From positions 1,116,001 through 1,180,000 of the forward strand of contig NZ_CP084528.1 of assembly GCF_020410745.1 (NCBI RefSeq): DNA of 64,000 nt, in the 5' to 3' direction. The translations under genes and the position numbers were made by a program. A model generated the notes under the pieces. It had not been told where the DNA came from, searched no databases, and saw only the letters and a list, made by a program, of their open reading frames with translations. Origin of the DNA: Kaistella polysaccharea (lineage in GTDB: Bacteria; Bacteroidota; Bacteroidia; Flavobacteriales; Weeksellaceae). Of this stretch, positions 8,790-18,973 are shown one piece after another; positions within the stretch are counted from its first letter, which is position 1; every line of letters starts with the position of its first letter.

Positions 8790-8812
8790 AAAAAACCGAA
8801 CATTACGTTCGG
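8790..8812 (-). terminator. Terminator downstream of uvrA
   Basis: The inverted repeat CCGAAC...GTTCGG is followed, on the minus strand, by a T-rich run, 27 nt beyond the uvrA stop. Confidence 0.7.
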
Positions 8813-8838
8813 CCTTGATTTTCAAAATAAATATCAAC

Positions 8839-11670
8839 TTATTTCAGTTCTCTTTTTAAAAATTTCGCAGTTAAAGATTTTTTTGAACGGGAAACTTCTT
8901 CTGGTGTTCCTTTCGCAATAATTTCGCCACCGCGGTAACCACCTTCTGGTCCAATATCGATGATATGATCTGCCAATTTCATGACATCTAAATTATGCTC
9001 AATAATAATGAAAGAATTTCCTAAATCAACGAGTTTGTTAATAGCTTCCATTAATACTTTTACATCTTCAAAATGCAATCCTGTTGTCGGTTCATCGAGA
9101 ATATACAGGGTGTTTCCAGTTTGTCTTTTCGATAATTCTGTGGCGAGTTTTATACGCTGAGCTTCTCCTCCACTCAAAGTAGTTGATTGCTGACCGAGTG
9201 TTATGTAGCCCAATCCAACATCCTGCATCGTTTTTACTTTGGAGTAAATCTTTGGAATCGGCTGGAAAAATTCAGTAGCTTCATTAATGGTCATTTCCAA
9301 AACATCGGAAATAGATTTGCCTTTGTAACGCACTTCTAAAGTTTCCCGGTTAAATCTTTTACCGTTGCATGTTTCACAATGCACGTAAACATCTGGCAGA
9401 AAATTCATTTCTATGACTTTCAAACCGCCACCCTGACAGGTTTCACAGCGGCCGCCTTTTACATTAAATGAAAATCGCCCTGCTTTATACCCGCGGATTT
9501 TAGATTCCGGAAGCTCTGCAAAAAGATTTCTGATATCCGTAAACATTCCCGTATAAGTTGCGGGATTAGATCGCGGTGTACGGCCAATTGGCGTTTGATC
9601 TACATCAACAATCTTGTCTATATTATCAATTCCTTCAATTTTTTTATAAGGCAAAGGATCTTTAACCGCTCTATAAAAATGCTGATTAAGAATGGGATAC
9701 AAAGTTCCATTGATCAGAGAGGATTTACCGCTTCCCGAAATTCCGGTGACCACAACCAATTTCCCAAGTGGAATTTCTAAGTTTACATTTTTAAGATTAT
9801 TTCCTGTAGCACCTTTTAAAATTAAAGATTTCCCGTTTCCTTCGCGGCGCTCGTCGGGAACTTCAATTTTCCGACGTCCCGTAATATAGTCGGCAGTAAT
9901 GGTATCTGCGTTTAGTAAATCTTTGGGTTTTCCCTGCCATAAAATTTCGCCACCAAATTTTCCGGCGCGCGGACCAATATCCAAAACTTCATCGGCCTCC
10001 ATAATCATGTCTTTGTCGTGTTCTACAACAATTACCGAATTACCGATATCACGAAGATTTTTCAGCGAAGCGATGAGTCTTTCGTTATCTCGTTGGTGTA
10101 ATCCAATAGAAGGTTCATCTAAAATATAGAGCACATTTACCAATTGAGAGCCAATTTGTGTAGCCAAACGAATCCGCTGAGATTCGCCGCCAGACAAGGT
10201 GCGCGAGCTTCTACTTAAACTCAGATAATCCAGACCGACATCAAGAAGGAACTGCAGTCGAGTTTTAATTTCTTTTAAAATCTCATGGGCAATAATTTTA
10301 TTGTTTTTACTGAATTTATCTTCGACCTGAATTAACCAATCTTTCAAATCTGCCAAAGAAAGGGCATTAATTTCAGCGATATTTTTACCATCGATTTTAA
10401 AACTCAAACTAGAAGCTTGCAATCGAGTGCCGTGACAGTCGGGACAAATTTCTTCGGTGGTGAAATGACGTTCGAGCAAGATCGCATCGTAGCTTTCTTT
10501 GTCATCGATCATATCATTAATTAAAGCAATAAGCCCATCGAAATTAACTTTAATCTTTTTGTTAATTCCCGCATATTTTAAATCTTTATTAAATTCTTTG
10601 TGACAGCCGTTGTACATATAATCCAAAGCTTCTGCAGGAATATCTTTCATAGGTGTCGTTAGGGAAAGTCCGAATATTTCTAAAATATTTTTAATCTGTC
10701 CCAAAATCCATTTGTTGGATTTTATATCTTCTAAAGGCAATAATCCCCCTTGATTAATAGAAAGTTTCGGATTGTCGACAAAATAATCGGTATTTACTTT
10801 TTTTACGGTTCCTAAACCTTTACAATACGGACAACTTCCTTTTGGGGAATTGAAGGAAAACGTATTGGGCTCCGGCAAAGCCAGCGAGTGTCCCGTATCA
10901 GCATCCATTAAATTCTTAGAAAAATATTCAATATTTTCAGTTCCCAATTTTTGAATACCTACAATACCTTCGCCCATTTGCAGGGCTGTTTTCAAGGATT
11001 TCTCCATTCTATTTTCGGAGGCACTTTCACCGATAATCCATCGATCAATGACAATATCAATATCATGGGTTTTATAACGGTCGAGTTTTAAATCATATTC
11101 AATATCCTGAATTTCGCCATCAATTCTTGCCTGACCATATCCTTTTTTTGCCATCTGAACAAAAAGCTCGTGATAATGACCTTTCCTGGAACGGACAACC
11201 GGAGCCAAAAGCATTACTTTTTCTGCCTTGTAATTATTTTTAATGGCTTCTAGAATCTGTTCTTCGGTATAACTTACGAGCCGTAACCCAGAAGTTAATG
11301 AATAAGCATCGGAAACGCGGGCAAAAAGAAGCCGTAAAAAGTCATACAGTTCGGTAACCGTTCCTACTGTAGAACGCGGATTTTTATTGGTTGTTTTTTG
11401 TTCGATGGCAATTACTGGGGAAAGTCCGTCGATTTTATCAACGTCAGGTCTTTCTAAACCACCGAGAAACTGCCGGGCATATGCTGAAAAAGTCTCAATA
11501 TACCGTCGCTGACCTTCCGCAAAAATAGTATCGAAGGCCAAGGATGACTTTCCGCTCCCCGAAAGACCGGTAATAACGACCAACTCATTACGCGGAATTT
11601 TAACATTAATATTTTTTAAATTGTGTTCACGAGCGCCGTAAACTTCTATATATTCTTTGCTTTCTTTCAT
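8839..11670 (-). CDS. uvrA: Excinuclease ABC subunit A
   Basis: A 943-aa damage-sensing ATPase of nucleotide excision repair, which acts with UvrB and UvrC. Two ABC modules are visible: Walker [13 protein letters not shown] near the N-terminus and [12 protein letters not shown] in the second half, with signatures [12 protein letters not shown] and [12 protein letters not shown]. Zinc-binding CxxC pairs are present ([27 protein letters not shown]). I prefer the ATG at 11670 ([17 protein letters not shown]), typical of UvrA; an in-frame ATG at 11691 would add seven residues. It is a monocistronic gene. Confidence 0.97.
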   Translation of the reverse strand: MKESKEYIEVYGAREHNLKNINVKIPRNELVVITGLSGSGKSSLAFDTIFAEGQRRYIETFSAYARQFLGGLERPDVDKIDGLSPVIAIEQKTTNKNPRSTVGTVTELYDFLRLLFARVSDAYSLTSGLRLVSYTEEQILEAIKNNYKAEKVMLLAPVVRSRKGHYHELFVQMAKKGYGQARIDGEIQDIEYDLKLDRYKTHDIDIVIDRWIIGESASENRMEKSLKTALQMGEGIVGIQKLGTENIEYFSKNLMDADTGHSLALPEPNTFSFNSPKGSCPYCKGLGTVKKVNTDYFVDNPKLSINQGGLLPLEDIKSNKWILGQIKNILEIFGLSLTTPMKDIPAEALDYMYNGCHKEFNKDLKYAGINKKIKVNFDGLIALINDMIDDKESYDAILLERHFTTEEICPDCHGTRLQASSLSFKIDGKNIAEINALSLADLKDWLIQVEDKFSKNNKIIAHEILKEIKTRLQFLLDVGLDYLSLSRSSRTLSGGESQRIRLATQIGSQLVNVLYILDEPSIGLHQRDNERLIASLKNLRDIGNSVIVVEHDKDMIMEADEVLDIGPRAGKFGGEILWQGKPKDLLNADTITADYITGRRKIEVPDERREGNGKSLILKGATGNNLKNVNLEIPLGKLVVVTGISGSGKSSLINGTLYPILNQHFYRAVKDPLPYKKIEGIDNIDKIVDVDQTPIGRTPRSNPATYTGMFTDIRNLFAELPESKIRGYKAGRFSFNVKGGRCETCQGGGLKVIEMNFLPDVYVHCETCNGKRFNRETLEVRYKGKSISDVLEMTINEATEFFQPIPKIYSKVKTMQDVGLGYITLGQQSTTLSGGEAQRIKLATELSKRQTGNTLYILDEPTTGLHFEDVKVLMEAINKLVDLGNSFIIIEHNLDVMKLADHIIDIGPEGGYRGGEIIAKGTPEEVSRSKKSLTAKFLKRELK

Positions 11671-11823
11671 TGATTTGCTCTGAAATTTCAATTTTCAGAA
11701 TTCTGCAAAAATACGGATTTTTTAGAGGATTACCATCTTACCCTAATTCTATCATTTTTAAACGGAAGAGCAATTGGTGACATAAAACAGCATTAAATAT
11801 TCTATTAAAAAATTGATTTCCAC

Positions 11824-11831
11824 TAAATTTG
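11824..11831 (+). promoter_or_regulatory. Promoter -7 box upstream of fhs
   Basis: TAAATTTG matches TAnnTTTG, 19 nt before the ATG at 11851. No convincing -33 TTG is seen at standard spacing. Confidence 0.45.
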
Positions 11832-11850
11832 ACTGATTAAAACAATAGAT

Positions 11851-13527
11851 ATGAGCTTCCCAACCGATCTTGAAATTGCAGAATCTGCGAACATCCAACT
11901 AATCAAAAACATTGCCGATAAACTAAATATCGATCATGATGATTTAGAATATTACGGAAAATATAAAGCGAAGATCCCCTTAAAATACATCGATCCTGAA
12001 AAGATTAAAAAGTCGAAATTAATTTTGGTTACCGCCATTAATCCTACACCTGCGGGAGAAGGGAAAACTACAGTTTCTGTGGGTTTAAATGATGGTCTAA
12101 ATAAAATCGGTAAAAAAGCAATCGCAGTTTTGCGTGAACCTTCGCTTGGGCCTGTTTTCGGTGTTAAAGGTGGCGCAGCTGGTGGTGGCTATGCACAACT
12201 CATTCCCATGGTGGATATTAATCTTCATTTTACGGGAGATTTTTCCGCAATTGAGAAAGCCAACAATTTACTTTCTGCCTTAATTGATAATAATTTACAA
12301 AACAGAAAGTTTTCTCTAAATATCGACCCGCGAACCATCGTTTGGAAACGCGTAATGGATATGAATGACCGATCACTACGAAATATTGTCGTTGGCTTAG
12401 GTGGATCCAACAATGGAATTACACGCGAAGAAGGTTTTAATATAACACCTGCAAGTGAAGTAATGGCAATCTTGTGCTTAAGCAGTGATTTTGAAGATTT
12501 AAAAAATCGGTTAGGAAATATTTTTGTGGGTTACACTTTCGACAAAAAACCAATTTTTGCGCGTGATTTAAAAGCGGAAAACGCCATGGCTATTTTATTA
12601 AAGGATGCTATTAAACCCAATTTAGTACAAACTTTGGAAGGGAATCCTGCAATTCTTCATGGCGGACCATTTGCAAATATTGCCCAAGGAACCAATACAA
12701 TTATCGCGACACAAGCAGGTTTATCATTAGCAGACTATGTGGTAACGGAGGCTGGATTTGGCGCTGATTTGGGTGCAGAGAAATTCCTGCATATCAAATG
12801 TCATTATGGCAAAATGAAGCCAGATGCATACGTGATCGTTGCGACAATTCGTGCCTTACGATATCATGGCGGCGCGAAAAAAGGAGAATATGAACATCCA
12901 AACTTACCATTCCTGAAAAACGGATTTGAAAATCTGGAAAAACATATCGAAAATGCACTGAAATTTGGAATGCAGCCTATCGTTGCTATTAATCATTTCG
13001 CCACCGATTCTCAGGAAGAGATTGATTATTTGATTCATGAATGTGCAAAACTAAATGTGAAAGCGATTGTTGCAGATGAATTTACAAAAGGCGGCGACGG
13101 AATGACAGAACTTGCTGAAGAAGTGGTACGTTGCGCTGCCCATTGTGGTAATGATTTCAAACCGTTATATAACGTGGAAGATTCTGTGGAGCATAAAATT
13201 GAAACGATTGCAAAAGAAGTTTATGGTGGCGATTCAGTGGTTTATTCCCAAAAAGCAAAAAACCAGTTGAAAACAATTTACGAACTAAATTTCGACAAAA
13301 TGCCGATTTGCATGGCGAAAACCCAGAAGTCTCTAAGTGACGACGAGACTAAAATTGGTCGACCTTCTAATTTTAAAATCACCGTCCGTGAGTTTGAATT
13401 CGCCGCCGGTGCGGGATTCATCATCCCGGTTTTGGGTGATATGATGAGAATGCCAGGCCTGCCAAATGTTCCAGCAGCAGAAGGAATGTTTATTGATAAA
13501 AACGGAAAAATTACGGGATTGAGTTAA
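11851..13527 (+). CDS. fhs: Formate--tetrahydrofolate ligase
   Basis: A 558-aa enzyme making 10-formyl-THF from formate, THF and ATP for one-carbon metabolism. Family marks include the P-loop PTPAGEGKTTVSVG near residue 69, REPSLGPVFGVKGGAAGGGYAQ in two adjacent motifs, and HFTGDFSAI. The length is normal for FTHFS and there is no sign of damage. It is divergent from uvrA and monocistronic, and its product acts in the cytoplasm. Confidence 0.97.
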   Translation: MSFPTDLEIAESANIQLIKNIADKLNIDHDDLEYYGKYKAKIPLKYIDPEKIKKSKLILVTAINPTPAGEGKTTVSVGLNDGLNKIGKKAIAVLREPSLGPVFGVKGGAAGGGYAQLIPMVDINLHFTGDFSAIEKANNLLSALIDNNLQNRKFSLNIDPRTIVWKRVMDMNDRSLRNIVVGLGGSNNGITREEGFNITPASEVMAILCLSSDFEDLKNRLGNIFVGYTFDKKPIFARDLKAENAMAILLKDAIKPNLVQTLEGNPAILHGGPFANIAQGTNTIIATQAGLSLADYVVTEAGFGADLGAEKFLHIKCHYGKMKPDAYVIVATIRALRYHGGAKKGEYEHPNLPFLKNGFENLEKHIENALKFGMQPIVAINHFATDSQEEIDYLIHECAKLNVKAIVADEFTKGGDGMTELAEEVVRCAAHCGNDFKPLYNVEDSVEHKIETIAKEVYGGDSVVYSQKAKNQLKTIYELNFDKMPICMAKTQKSLSDDETKIGRPSNFKITVREFEFAAGAGFIIPVLGDMMRMPGLPNVPAAEGMFIDKNGKITGLS

Positions 13528-13591
13528 AATTTAGATCTATCAAAAACGGACAAATTTTCTTTAAACATAAAACAAATCTGGTTTCCAGCGT

Positions 13592-13680
13592 GAATTGCGC
13601 CCCGGATTGCAACGGAAATCCCGGAACAAGCGCAGGGAAAGTAAAGGCGTGAGGAATTGCAGTGGAAAGCCGGAAATGTG
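13592..13680 (+). repeat. Dispersed GC-rich intergenic repeat, copy 1
   Basis: GCGCCCCGGATTGCAACGGA...AATCCC, with a second half GAGGAATTGCAGTGGAAAGC. It shares the same pattern (GCCCcGATtGcAatGGAAATCC, then GATTGtAAtGgAaAGC) with copies near 18.8, 30.5 and 34.7 kb. No ORF. Function unknown; such elements are common in Chryseobacterium-type chromosomes. Confidence 0.6.
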
Positions 13681-13686
13681 CGCCAT

Positions 13687-13722
13687 AAAAAAAGAGTTAC
13701 AAATTAATGCAACTCTTTTTTT
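13687..13722 (-). terminator. Terminator of the tRNA-Ala gene
   Basis: Stem AAAAAAAGAGTT/AACTCTTTTTTT with a 12-nt loop. It directly follows the 3' end of the tRNA on the minus strand. Confidence 0.75.
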
Positions 13723-13723
13723 G

Positions 13724-13797
13724 TGGAGGATATCGGGATCGAACCGACCACCTCTTGACTGCCAGTCAAACGCTCTAGCCAGATGAGCTAATCCCCC
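13724..13797 (-). tRNA. tRNA-Ala (anticodon GGC)
   Basis: A 74-nt cloverleaf. The acceptor arm GGGGGAT pairs with ATCCTCC, followed by discriminator A. The D-arm region is TAGCTCATCTGGCTAGAGC. The anticodon stem-loop TTTGA-CTGGCAG-TCAAG gives anticodon GGC, and the T arm is GGTTCGATCCC. The 3' CCA is not encoded. The anticodon reads GCC/GCU alanine codons. A terminator follows immediately. Confidence 0.93.
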
Positions 13798-13920
13798 AAG
13801 AAAATCTAAATTTTAAATGCTGATTTTTAGATTGAGATCCTAAATTTTAGTTTTTAAAGTTTGAATTTTAGATTTGCAATGATACAAATTTTTGTGATTC
13901 AAAAGCAACAGTGTGCACGA

Positions 13921-14712
13921 TTATTTTTTCTCCGCGACAAGGGAGAATAAAAGCGGAAGTTTATTTCCAAATTTTTTTATTTGATATTTTCCTGTTTCAG
14001 TTTCTGCCATATCACGGAAACATGGATAGGGCGAATAATTATATTCCTGAAAAGACTTTAGTTCCAGATTTTCATTGAGTAGGCTGGTCAAAACTTCCGC
14101 GGTCGGATGATTCCAGCCAACTTCTTCATTTTTTAAATCTGCATTGTGGTCTGCGTAAGTTCCTTCGTTGGTTTCCGTGATTGCGCCCTCGTTAAAATAA
14201 CTGTACTGAACAAAAGTAAAGTCATTATTGTACATCCAAACAACGGGATGAAATTCTACAAAAATCAATTTGCCACCAGGTTTTAAAAAGTGGTTGATGA
14301 CTTCGGCCCATTTTTGCAAATCGGGAAGCCAACCAATTGCGCCGTAACTGGTATAGACAATGTCAAATTTTTGATGCAAAACACTTGGCAAATCATAAAC
14401 ATCTGAAATGATGAATTGGGTATCTGTTCCGCATTTTTTTGCTAAATCATTTGCTGCTTCAATCGCTTTATCAGACAAATCAATTCCGGTGACTTTTGCG
14501 CCCAATCGGGAAAGCGAAATAGAATCCTGCCCAAAATGACATTGCAGATGCAAGATTTCTTTTCCTTTGATATCTCCTAAAAGATCCAGTTCAATTGAAT
14601 TTAAAGAGTTTCTACCTTTTATAAATTCATCTACGAAATAGAAGTCAGATTTTAAATGCGAATCTACTTTTGCATTCCATAATTTGCGGTTGATGTCGAG
14701 ATAGTTTTCCAT
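13921..14712 (-). CDS. Class I SAM-dependent methyltransferase
   Basis: A 263-aa protein from the ATG at 14712 (MENYLDINRKLWNAKVDSH); an upstream in-frame ATG would add 21 unlikely residues. SAM-binding motif I is ILHLQCHFGQDSISLSRLGA, followed by VTGIDLSDKAIEAA (acidic ribose-binding Asp), then FDIVYTSYGAIGWLPDL and PGGKLIFVEFHP. It belongs to the methyltransf_25/11-type group. The substrate cannot be deduced and no operon partner is adjacent. Confidence 0.88.
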   Translation of the reverse strand: MENYLDINRKLWNAKVDSHLKSDFYFVDEFIKGRNSLNSIELDLLGDIKGKEILHLQCHFGQDSISLSRLGAKVTGIDLSDKAIEAANDLAKKCGTDTQFIISDVYDLPSVLHQKFDIVYTSYGAIGWLPDLQKWAEVINHFLKPGGKLIFVEFHPVVWMYNNDFTFVQYSYFNEGAITETNEGTYADHNADLKNEEVGWNHPTAEVLTSLLNENLELKSFQEYNYSPYPCFRDMAETETGKYQIKKFGNKLPLLFSLVAEKK

Positions 14713-14862
14713 GAGAGGTTTTCCGTAAAAATAGAATTTTAAAAACAAATTTTGGATGACCAATTTCAAGTACAAATGTTTGCTTCTTAATATCTATATT
14801 AGCACTCAATCATTTGGGACAAAATAATAAGTGTCAACTTGCCGAAATTTAATTTACTATCA

Positions 14863-15081
14863 ATGAAAAAATCTTTATTCCTATTTTTGATGGTTATTTT
14901 AAATTGGCAATGAACTGTTGTCACAAAAACCGAAGTTTATCTTTGTAACAGCGATGGTGGCAAAAAATACCATTATTCAAAAAACTGCAGAGGATTGTCT
15001 AATTGCAATGCGCAAATCATCAAGGTAAGTCTTCAAAAAGCACAGACTTTAGGTAAAGATCTTTGTGGCTGGGAAGATTAA
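14863..15081 (+). pseudogene. Small exported protein gene interrupted by TGA
   Basis: The reading frame from ATG 14863 to TAA 15079 would encode 72 codons, but codon 17 (14911-14913) is TGA. The first 16 codons form a signal-peptide-like start (MKKSLFLFLMVILNWQ). The remainder reads VYLCNSDGGKKYHYSKNCRG, then LSNCNAQIIKVSLQKA and LCGWED, a Cys-containing pattern I recognise from small exported Bacteroidota proteins. TGA is not expected to be read through here, so this is a recent nonsense mutation or a sequencing error. Function unknown. Confidence 0.65.
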
Positions 15082-15088
15082 TTCTCCA

Positions 15089-15505
15089 TTATTTCCAAAT
15101 TAAAAATAAAGTTCCAGCGATGATTAAACAAACACCAACTGCTGTTTTCCAGGTTAACGTTTCCCCTAAAAATACGACGGCAAAGATTATGGTTAAAGCC
15201 AAACTGAGTTTATCGATTCCGGCAACTTTTGATACTTCACCCATTTGCAAAGCTTTAAAATAGAACACCCAGGAAAGTCCCGTTGCGAATCCAGAGATGG
15301 TGAGAAAAATCCAGTTTCGGGAAGATAATTCGCCGATTCCTTTATATTCATTTCGGAAGAGAACAATCATCCAGATCATGACCAAAACTACAACCGTTCG
15401 AATGGCAGTGGCTAAATTCGAGTTTACATTTTCTACGCCGACTTTAGCGAAAATCGCGGTTAGTGCAGCAAAGAAAGCCGAAAGTAAAGCGTAAATCCAC
15501 CACAT
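15089..15505 (-). CDS. EamA-type (DMT superfamily) single-domain transporter
   Basis: A 138-aa, very hydrophobic protein with five predicted membrane segments. It contains the EamA hallmarks WWIYALLSAFFAALTAIFAKVG at the start and FYFKALQMGEVSKVAGIDKLS before the last two helices. Most DMT transporters have two EamA repeats (about 300 aa); this is a single-repeat form that probably dimerises. The substrate is unknown. Its stop lies 8 nt from the convergent broken small gene. Confidence 0.85.
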   Translation of the reverse strand: MWWIYALLSAFFAALTAIFAKVGVENVNSNLATAIRTVVVLVMIWMIVLFRNEYKGIGELSSRNWIFLTISGFATGLSWVFYFKALQMGEVSKVAGIDKLSLALTIIFAVVFLGETLTWKTAVGVCLIIAGTLFLIWK

Positions 15506-15664
15506 GTTTTTAAGTTATTAATTGTAATTAAAATCCAGTTTTGATAACAATGAAAAATTTAAACGCAAAAATTAATTCGTAAAATTATGTATTTCATACT
15601 TTCTTACGCGCAACGCTGTTTGACTTCTCAGAATCTTCGATCTCACTTACCAAAGATAGTATTA

Positions 15665-15697
15665 AACCGTGTCAAGGCTTAGAACCTTGACACGGTT
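15665..15697. terminator. Long hairpin terminator near hisS
   Basis: A perfect 13-bp inverted repeat, AACCGTGTCAAGG/CCTTGACACGGTT, 10 nt downstream of the hisS stop. A closely related hairpin occurs at 32374-32406, so this is probably a dispersed terminator-like element. Confidence 0.65.
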
Positions 15698-15706
15698 AAT
15701 TCTCGA

Positions 15707-17056
15707 TTATCCCAGAAACTCTTCGGTCGTCTGAATAATCTGTTCTCCCGTTTTCAGATTCTTAATGGTAATTTTTCCTTCTGAAATTTCCTGGTCGCCA
15801 TAGAAAACCAAGTTTGGAATTCCTTTCTTTTCTGCATAGGTAAATTGCTTTTTCAGCTTTGCAGATTCTGGATAGAGTTCTGCAGAAATTCCGTTTGCAC
15901 GAAGTTGACCAATAATTTTCATTGCGGCCGACGATTCGGTTTCACCATAGTTAGCGAATAAATATTGAACTGTTTTTACAGAATCTTCGGGAAATAAACA
16001 AAGTTCTTCCATCACCAAATAAATGCGATCCAGTCCAAATGAAATTCCAATTCCGGGAATATCTTTTACGCCGAAAACTTCGGTTAAGTTATCATATCGT
16101 CCACCGCCACCAATGGAACCCATGGCAACATCTGTGGCTTTTACTTCGAAAATAGCTCCAGTATAGTAATCGAGTCCTCTGGCTAAAGTAATATCGAATT
16201 TCAAACTCTCTTCTGAGATTCCTAATTCAAAAGATTGGGTCAATACAAATTCCAACTCTTCTACTCCACTTGTTCCAACTTCGTTACCTTGAAATTTCTC
16301 TTTTAATTGAGATAAATTCTCAAGCGCATTTTCACTTTGGGTAAAAAGAAAATCCAATTTATCGATTGAATCTTGGTTGATATTTTTTTCTAACAATTCT
16401 TTAACAACGCCTTCTTTACCAATTTTATCGAGTTTGTCCAATGCAACAGTAAAGTCAATCAGTTGGTCAGAAATTCCAGCAAATTCTGCCAATCCAGAAA
16501 GAATCTTTCTATTGTTTAAATGAAGAATGACCTTCACATTTAATTCCGAAAACGACTTTATATATAATTGAACCAATTCTACTTCTTGCCACAAACTCAC
16601 ACTTCCGACGACATCGGCGTCACATTGATAAAACTCCCGGAAACGCCCTTTCTGTGGACGATCAGCACGCCAAACTGGCTGGATTTGATATCGTTTAAAA
16701 GGGAAAGTCATCTGCCCATGATTCATGGCAACATATCTTGCGAACGGAACGGTTAGGTCGTAACGAAGTGCTTTTTCCGAAATTTGGGAAATCAGTTTTT
16801 GCGAATTCTTGGTTGACCAATCTTCATCTTTTGTTTTCGATGCATAATCCCCGGAATTCAGAATCTTAAAAATTAAACGGTCTCCTTCTTCACCATACTT
16901 TCCGGTCAAAGTAGAAAGATTTTCGAAACTTGGAGTTTCTAAAGGTTGGAAACCAAACAGTTCAAAATTCTTCTGTAAAATATTGGTAATAAATTTTCTT
17001 CGGTAAACTTCTTCCGCAGAAAAATCTCGAGTTCCTTTTGCTAAACTGGGCTTCAT
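15707..17056 (-). CDS. hisS: Histidine--tRNA ligase
   Basis: A 449-aa class II aminoacyl-tRNA synthetase that charges tRNA-His. I chose the ATG at 17056 ([20 protein letters not shown]), the standard HisRS start; an upstream in-frame ATG adds 23 residues with no family support. Class II motif 2 region [19 protein letters not shown], the HisRS-specific [15 protein letters not shown] and GGGGRYD are present, with a C-terminal anticodon-binding domain. It appears monocistronic and complete. Confidence 0.97.
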   Translation of the reverse strand: MKPSLAKGTRDFSAEEVYRRKFITNILQKNFELFGFQPLETPSFENLSTLTGKYGEEGDRLIFKILNSGDYASKTKDEDWSTKNSQKLISQISEKALRYDLTVPFARYVAMNHGQMTFPFKRYQIQPVWRADRPQKGRFREFYQCDADVVGSVSLWQEVELVQLYIKSFSELNVKVILHLNNRKILSGLAEFAGISDQLIDFTVALDKLDKIGKEGVVKELLEKNINQDSIDKLDFLFTQSENALENLSQLKEKFQGNEVGTSGVEELEFVLTQSFELGISEESLKFDITLARGLDYYTGAIFEVKATDVAMGSIGGGGRYDNLTEVFGVKDIPGIGISFGLDRIYLVMEELCLFPEDSVKTVQYLFANYGETESSAAMKIIGQLRANGISAELYPESAKLKKQFTYAEKKGIPNLVFYGDQEISEGKITIKNLKTGEQIIQTTEEFLG

Positions 17057-17143
17057 ATTTGTGCTAAATTTTAGATTTTTTATTGACTGCAGAGTCAAAA
17101 TAAAAGTAAGACCGCAAAAATACAAAATTATTCATCTAAATTC

Positions 17144-17626
17144 TTAAAGATGCTTGATCATCCAAAGGTTGCAACCGCTATGTCCCGAATTGCCCAAAGG
17201 TTTTTCCAGGTAACTAAAACCCTGCTTTTCATAAATGGAAACTGCGGTAGAAAATTCTGGTAAACTTTCTATATAAATGGATTGGTACCCCGACTTTTTT
17301 GCAAACGCAATACTTTCTTCCATTAACTTTTTTCCCAAACCTTTGCCTCGAAAATCTTTACCAATATAGAATTTTACAAGTTCACCACATTTTTCCGGCA
17401 AACCTTCAGTGGGAAAAATTCCGCAACAACCGCATAATTTGCCATCTACCTCAGCTACAAATAATGCTGAATTTTCTTCTGTAAACAATTCGTATAAATG
17501 ATCTGTTGCTGGATCTTCGTAAACAGTTGCTGGCGTCGGAACCTCAAAATCATGAAAGCAACTTCGTATTATTTTTGCTAACAATTGATTATCCGACTTA
17601 TTAATTTTTCTAATAGTTGTTTCCAT
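17144..17626 (-). CDS. GNAT family N-acetyltransferase
   Basis: A 160-aa cytoplasmic acetyltransferase. Motif A is FRGKGLGKKLMEESI (about 95-109), followed by the GNAT beta-bulge region YQSIYIES and the YEKQGF motif B common to small GNATs. CGCCGIFP is a Cys-rich stretch before motif A. The substrate is unknown. It lies between hisS and an HRDC-domain gene, all on the minus strand, but the gaps suggest separate transcripts. Confidence 0.88.
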   Translation of the reverse strand: METTIRKINKSDNQLLAKIIRSCFHDFEVPTPATVYEDPATDHLYELFTEENSALFVAEVDGKLCGCCGIFPTEGLPEKCGELVKFYIGKDFRGKGLGKKLMEESIAFAKKSGYQSIYIESLPEFSTAVSIYEKQGFSYLEKPLGNSGHSGCNLWMIKHL

Positions 17627-17698
17627 CAGATAAATTTAGAAAAATCTTCCTGAATTAATAAAATTAATTAATTACTCTTCACATTAATTTACAGATCC

Positions 17699-17728
17699 AA
17701 AAACCGAAGAAAATTTCTCCGGTTTTTA
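17699..17728 (-). terminator. Terminator of the HRDC-domain gene
   Basis: Inverted repeat AAAACCGAAGAAA/TTTCTCCGGTTTT with A/T-runs, 25 nt downstream of the HRDC gene stop at 17753. Confidence 0.65.
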
Positions 17729-17752
17729 TAAAAATATATTGAGTTTGTGTTT

Positions 17753-18202
17753 TTAAACTGTTTCTAAAATCTCGATAATTTCTTCACCATAATTTTCAAT
17801 TTTATGTTTGCCAAAACCTTTAATCTCGAGAAGTTCCTCTTTTTTGGCGGGCTTATACTTTGCGATAGAAAAAAGCTCCTTATTGGTAGCGATGAAATAA
17901 ACCGGCAACTTCTGATCTTTCGCTTTCTCCGACCGCCAAATCTTCAGGGAATCCAGAATTTTAATTTCATCTGCAGAAAGCGCTACGTCACTTTCCGCAC
18001 TATATTTTTGCGGCTTGCCTTCATTCACCAGAACTTTCATTTCTTCAAAATAAAGCATGACCGACCAATAACTTTCGTCATCTTTTACAAAAGCCGTTTC
18101 ATACTTTAATATATTATTTTCCTCTAAAAAATGATCAAGCAACTTTTGATCGGAATAAATATAATCCTCGGATAATCTGATTTTAAAAATTTTAACTTTC
18201 AT
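17753..18202 (-). CDS. HRDC domain protein
   Basis: A 149-aa protein. The C-terminal 75 residues form an HRDC domain (LDSLKIWRSEKAKDQKLPVY, then FIATNKELFSIAKYKPAKKE and LLEIKGFGKHKIENYG), the nucleic-acid-binding module of RecQ helicases and RNase D. The N-terminal 70 residues contain no known motif. No helicase or nuclease domain is attached. A role in DNA or RNA metabolism is inferred from the domain; the nearby ssb gene fits, but operon status is not shown. Confidence 0.88.
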   Translation of the reverse strand: MKVKIFKIRLSEDYIYSDQKLLDHFLEENNILKYETAFVKDDESYWSVMLYFEEMKVLVNEGKPQKYSAESDVALSADEIKILDSLKIWRSEKAKDQKLPVYFIATNKELFSIAKYKPAKKEELLEIKGFGKHKIENYGEEIIEILETV

Positions 18203-18233
18203 GACTTTGTATTTTTATTCGAAATTAATTTTA

Positions 18234-18277
18234 GAAAAAGTTAGAGCCGAATTTTTAATATTAGGTTCAGCTCCAAC
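18234..18277 (-). terminator. Probable terminator of ssb
   Basis: Imperfect inverted repeat GTTAGAGCCGAA/TTCAGCTCCAAC, with a T-rich run after it on the minus strand, 10 nt downstream of ssb. Confidence 0.55.
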
Positions 18278-18286
18278 GTTCATGGT

Positions 18287-18616
18287 TTATTTACCGCCCA
18301 AAAGCACAAGTTCTTCTACGCGAATTTCCGTGAAATACCGTTTCACTCCCTCTTTATCATCGTACGTTTTATAGACGATTTTTCCTTCTACGGCGATTTC
18401 CTTGCCTTTTTCCACGTATTTTTCCATGATATCAGCTAACTTTCCGTTCACAACCAAATTGTGCCATTGCGTTTCTTCCACTTTTTCGCCCATTGCGTTG
18501 GTGTAATGATCGGTTGTTGCCAAACTTACTTTAGCTAATTTTCCGTTTTCGAATTTTACGATTTCGACTTCTTTTCCTGTTCGACCTACAAGGTTTACTT
18601 TGTTTCTTAGTGACAT
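18287..18616 (-). CDS. ssb: Single-stranded DNA-binding protein, short form
   Basis: A 109-aa OB-fold protein: MSLRNKVNLVGRTGKEVEI at the start, then VSLATTDHYTNAMGEKVEETQWHN in two consecutive family blocks, KYVEKGKEIAVEGKI and RVEELVLLGGK. It ends right after the OB fold and lacks the flexible linker and acidic C-terminal tip (DDDIPF type) that recruits partner proteins in housekeeping SSBs. It may therefore be a paralogue rather than the main SSB. It binds ssDNA in replication and repair (family knowledge). Confidence 0.92.
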   Translation of the reverse strand: MSLRNKVNLVGRTGKEVEIVKFENGKLAKVSLATTDHYTNAMGEKVEETQWHNLVVNGKLADIMEKYVEKGKEIAVEGKIVYKTYDDKEGVKRYFTEIRVEELVLLGGK

Positions 18617-18782
18617 GACTTTAAATTTTATAATTAAACATTAGAAGTGAGGCTTACTTTTTTTCCTCAAATCTCTGGAGCAAAGGTTCACCAGAATCTA
18701 AAATTTAGTCGGTAAAGAATCACTTATTGTCATTTGTAGTCGTTTGCAACGATTATAAAACTGACAATCAACACCTTATCAG

Positions 18783-18897
18783 TAGCATAAAAATCATGTT
18801 TTCTTTTTAAAATCATACCCGCTGTACATTACAATCTTTTTTGCCCCCGCGGAAATCCATCCAAAAAAAGGATTTTCATTTCCATCGGGGCTAAAAT
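18783..18897 (-). repeat. Dispersed GC-rich intergenic repeat, copy 2
   Basis: Read on the minus strand it begins TAGCCCCGATGGAAATGAAA, then AATCC, then an inner GGATTTCCGCGGGGGC, and ends GATTGTAATGTACAGCGGG. This matches the layout of the copies at 13.6, 30.5 and 34.7 kb. Confidence 0.6.
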
Positions 18898-18965
18898 GAA
18901 GAGCGATTTTTCTTTCGTAAATAATAAATGGCTCTCAAAAGTTCTGAAAACTGAAAGAAGTATTT

Positions 18966-18973
18966 TATATTTG
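18966..18973 (+). promoter_or_regulatory. Promoter -7 box of the ADP-ribosylglycohydrolase gene
   Basis: TATATTTG is a perfect TAnnTTTG match, 32 nt before the ATG at 19006. The -33 element is not clear. Confidence 0.55.

Noticed and set aside
15665..15697. Inverted repeat as a binding site of a regulator
   Set aside because: Position just after hisS and the similar hairpin after the HopJ-like gene at 32374 fit a terminator-like element better.
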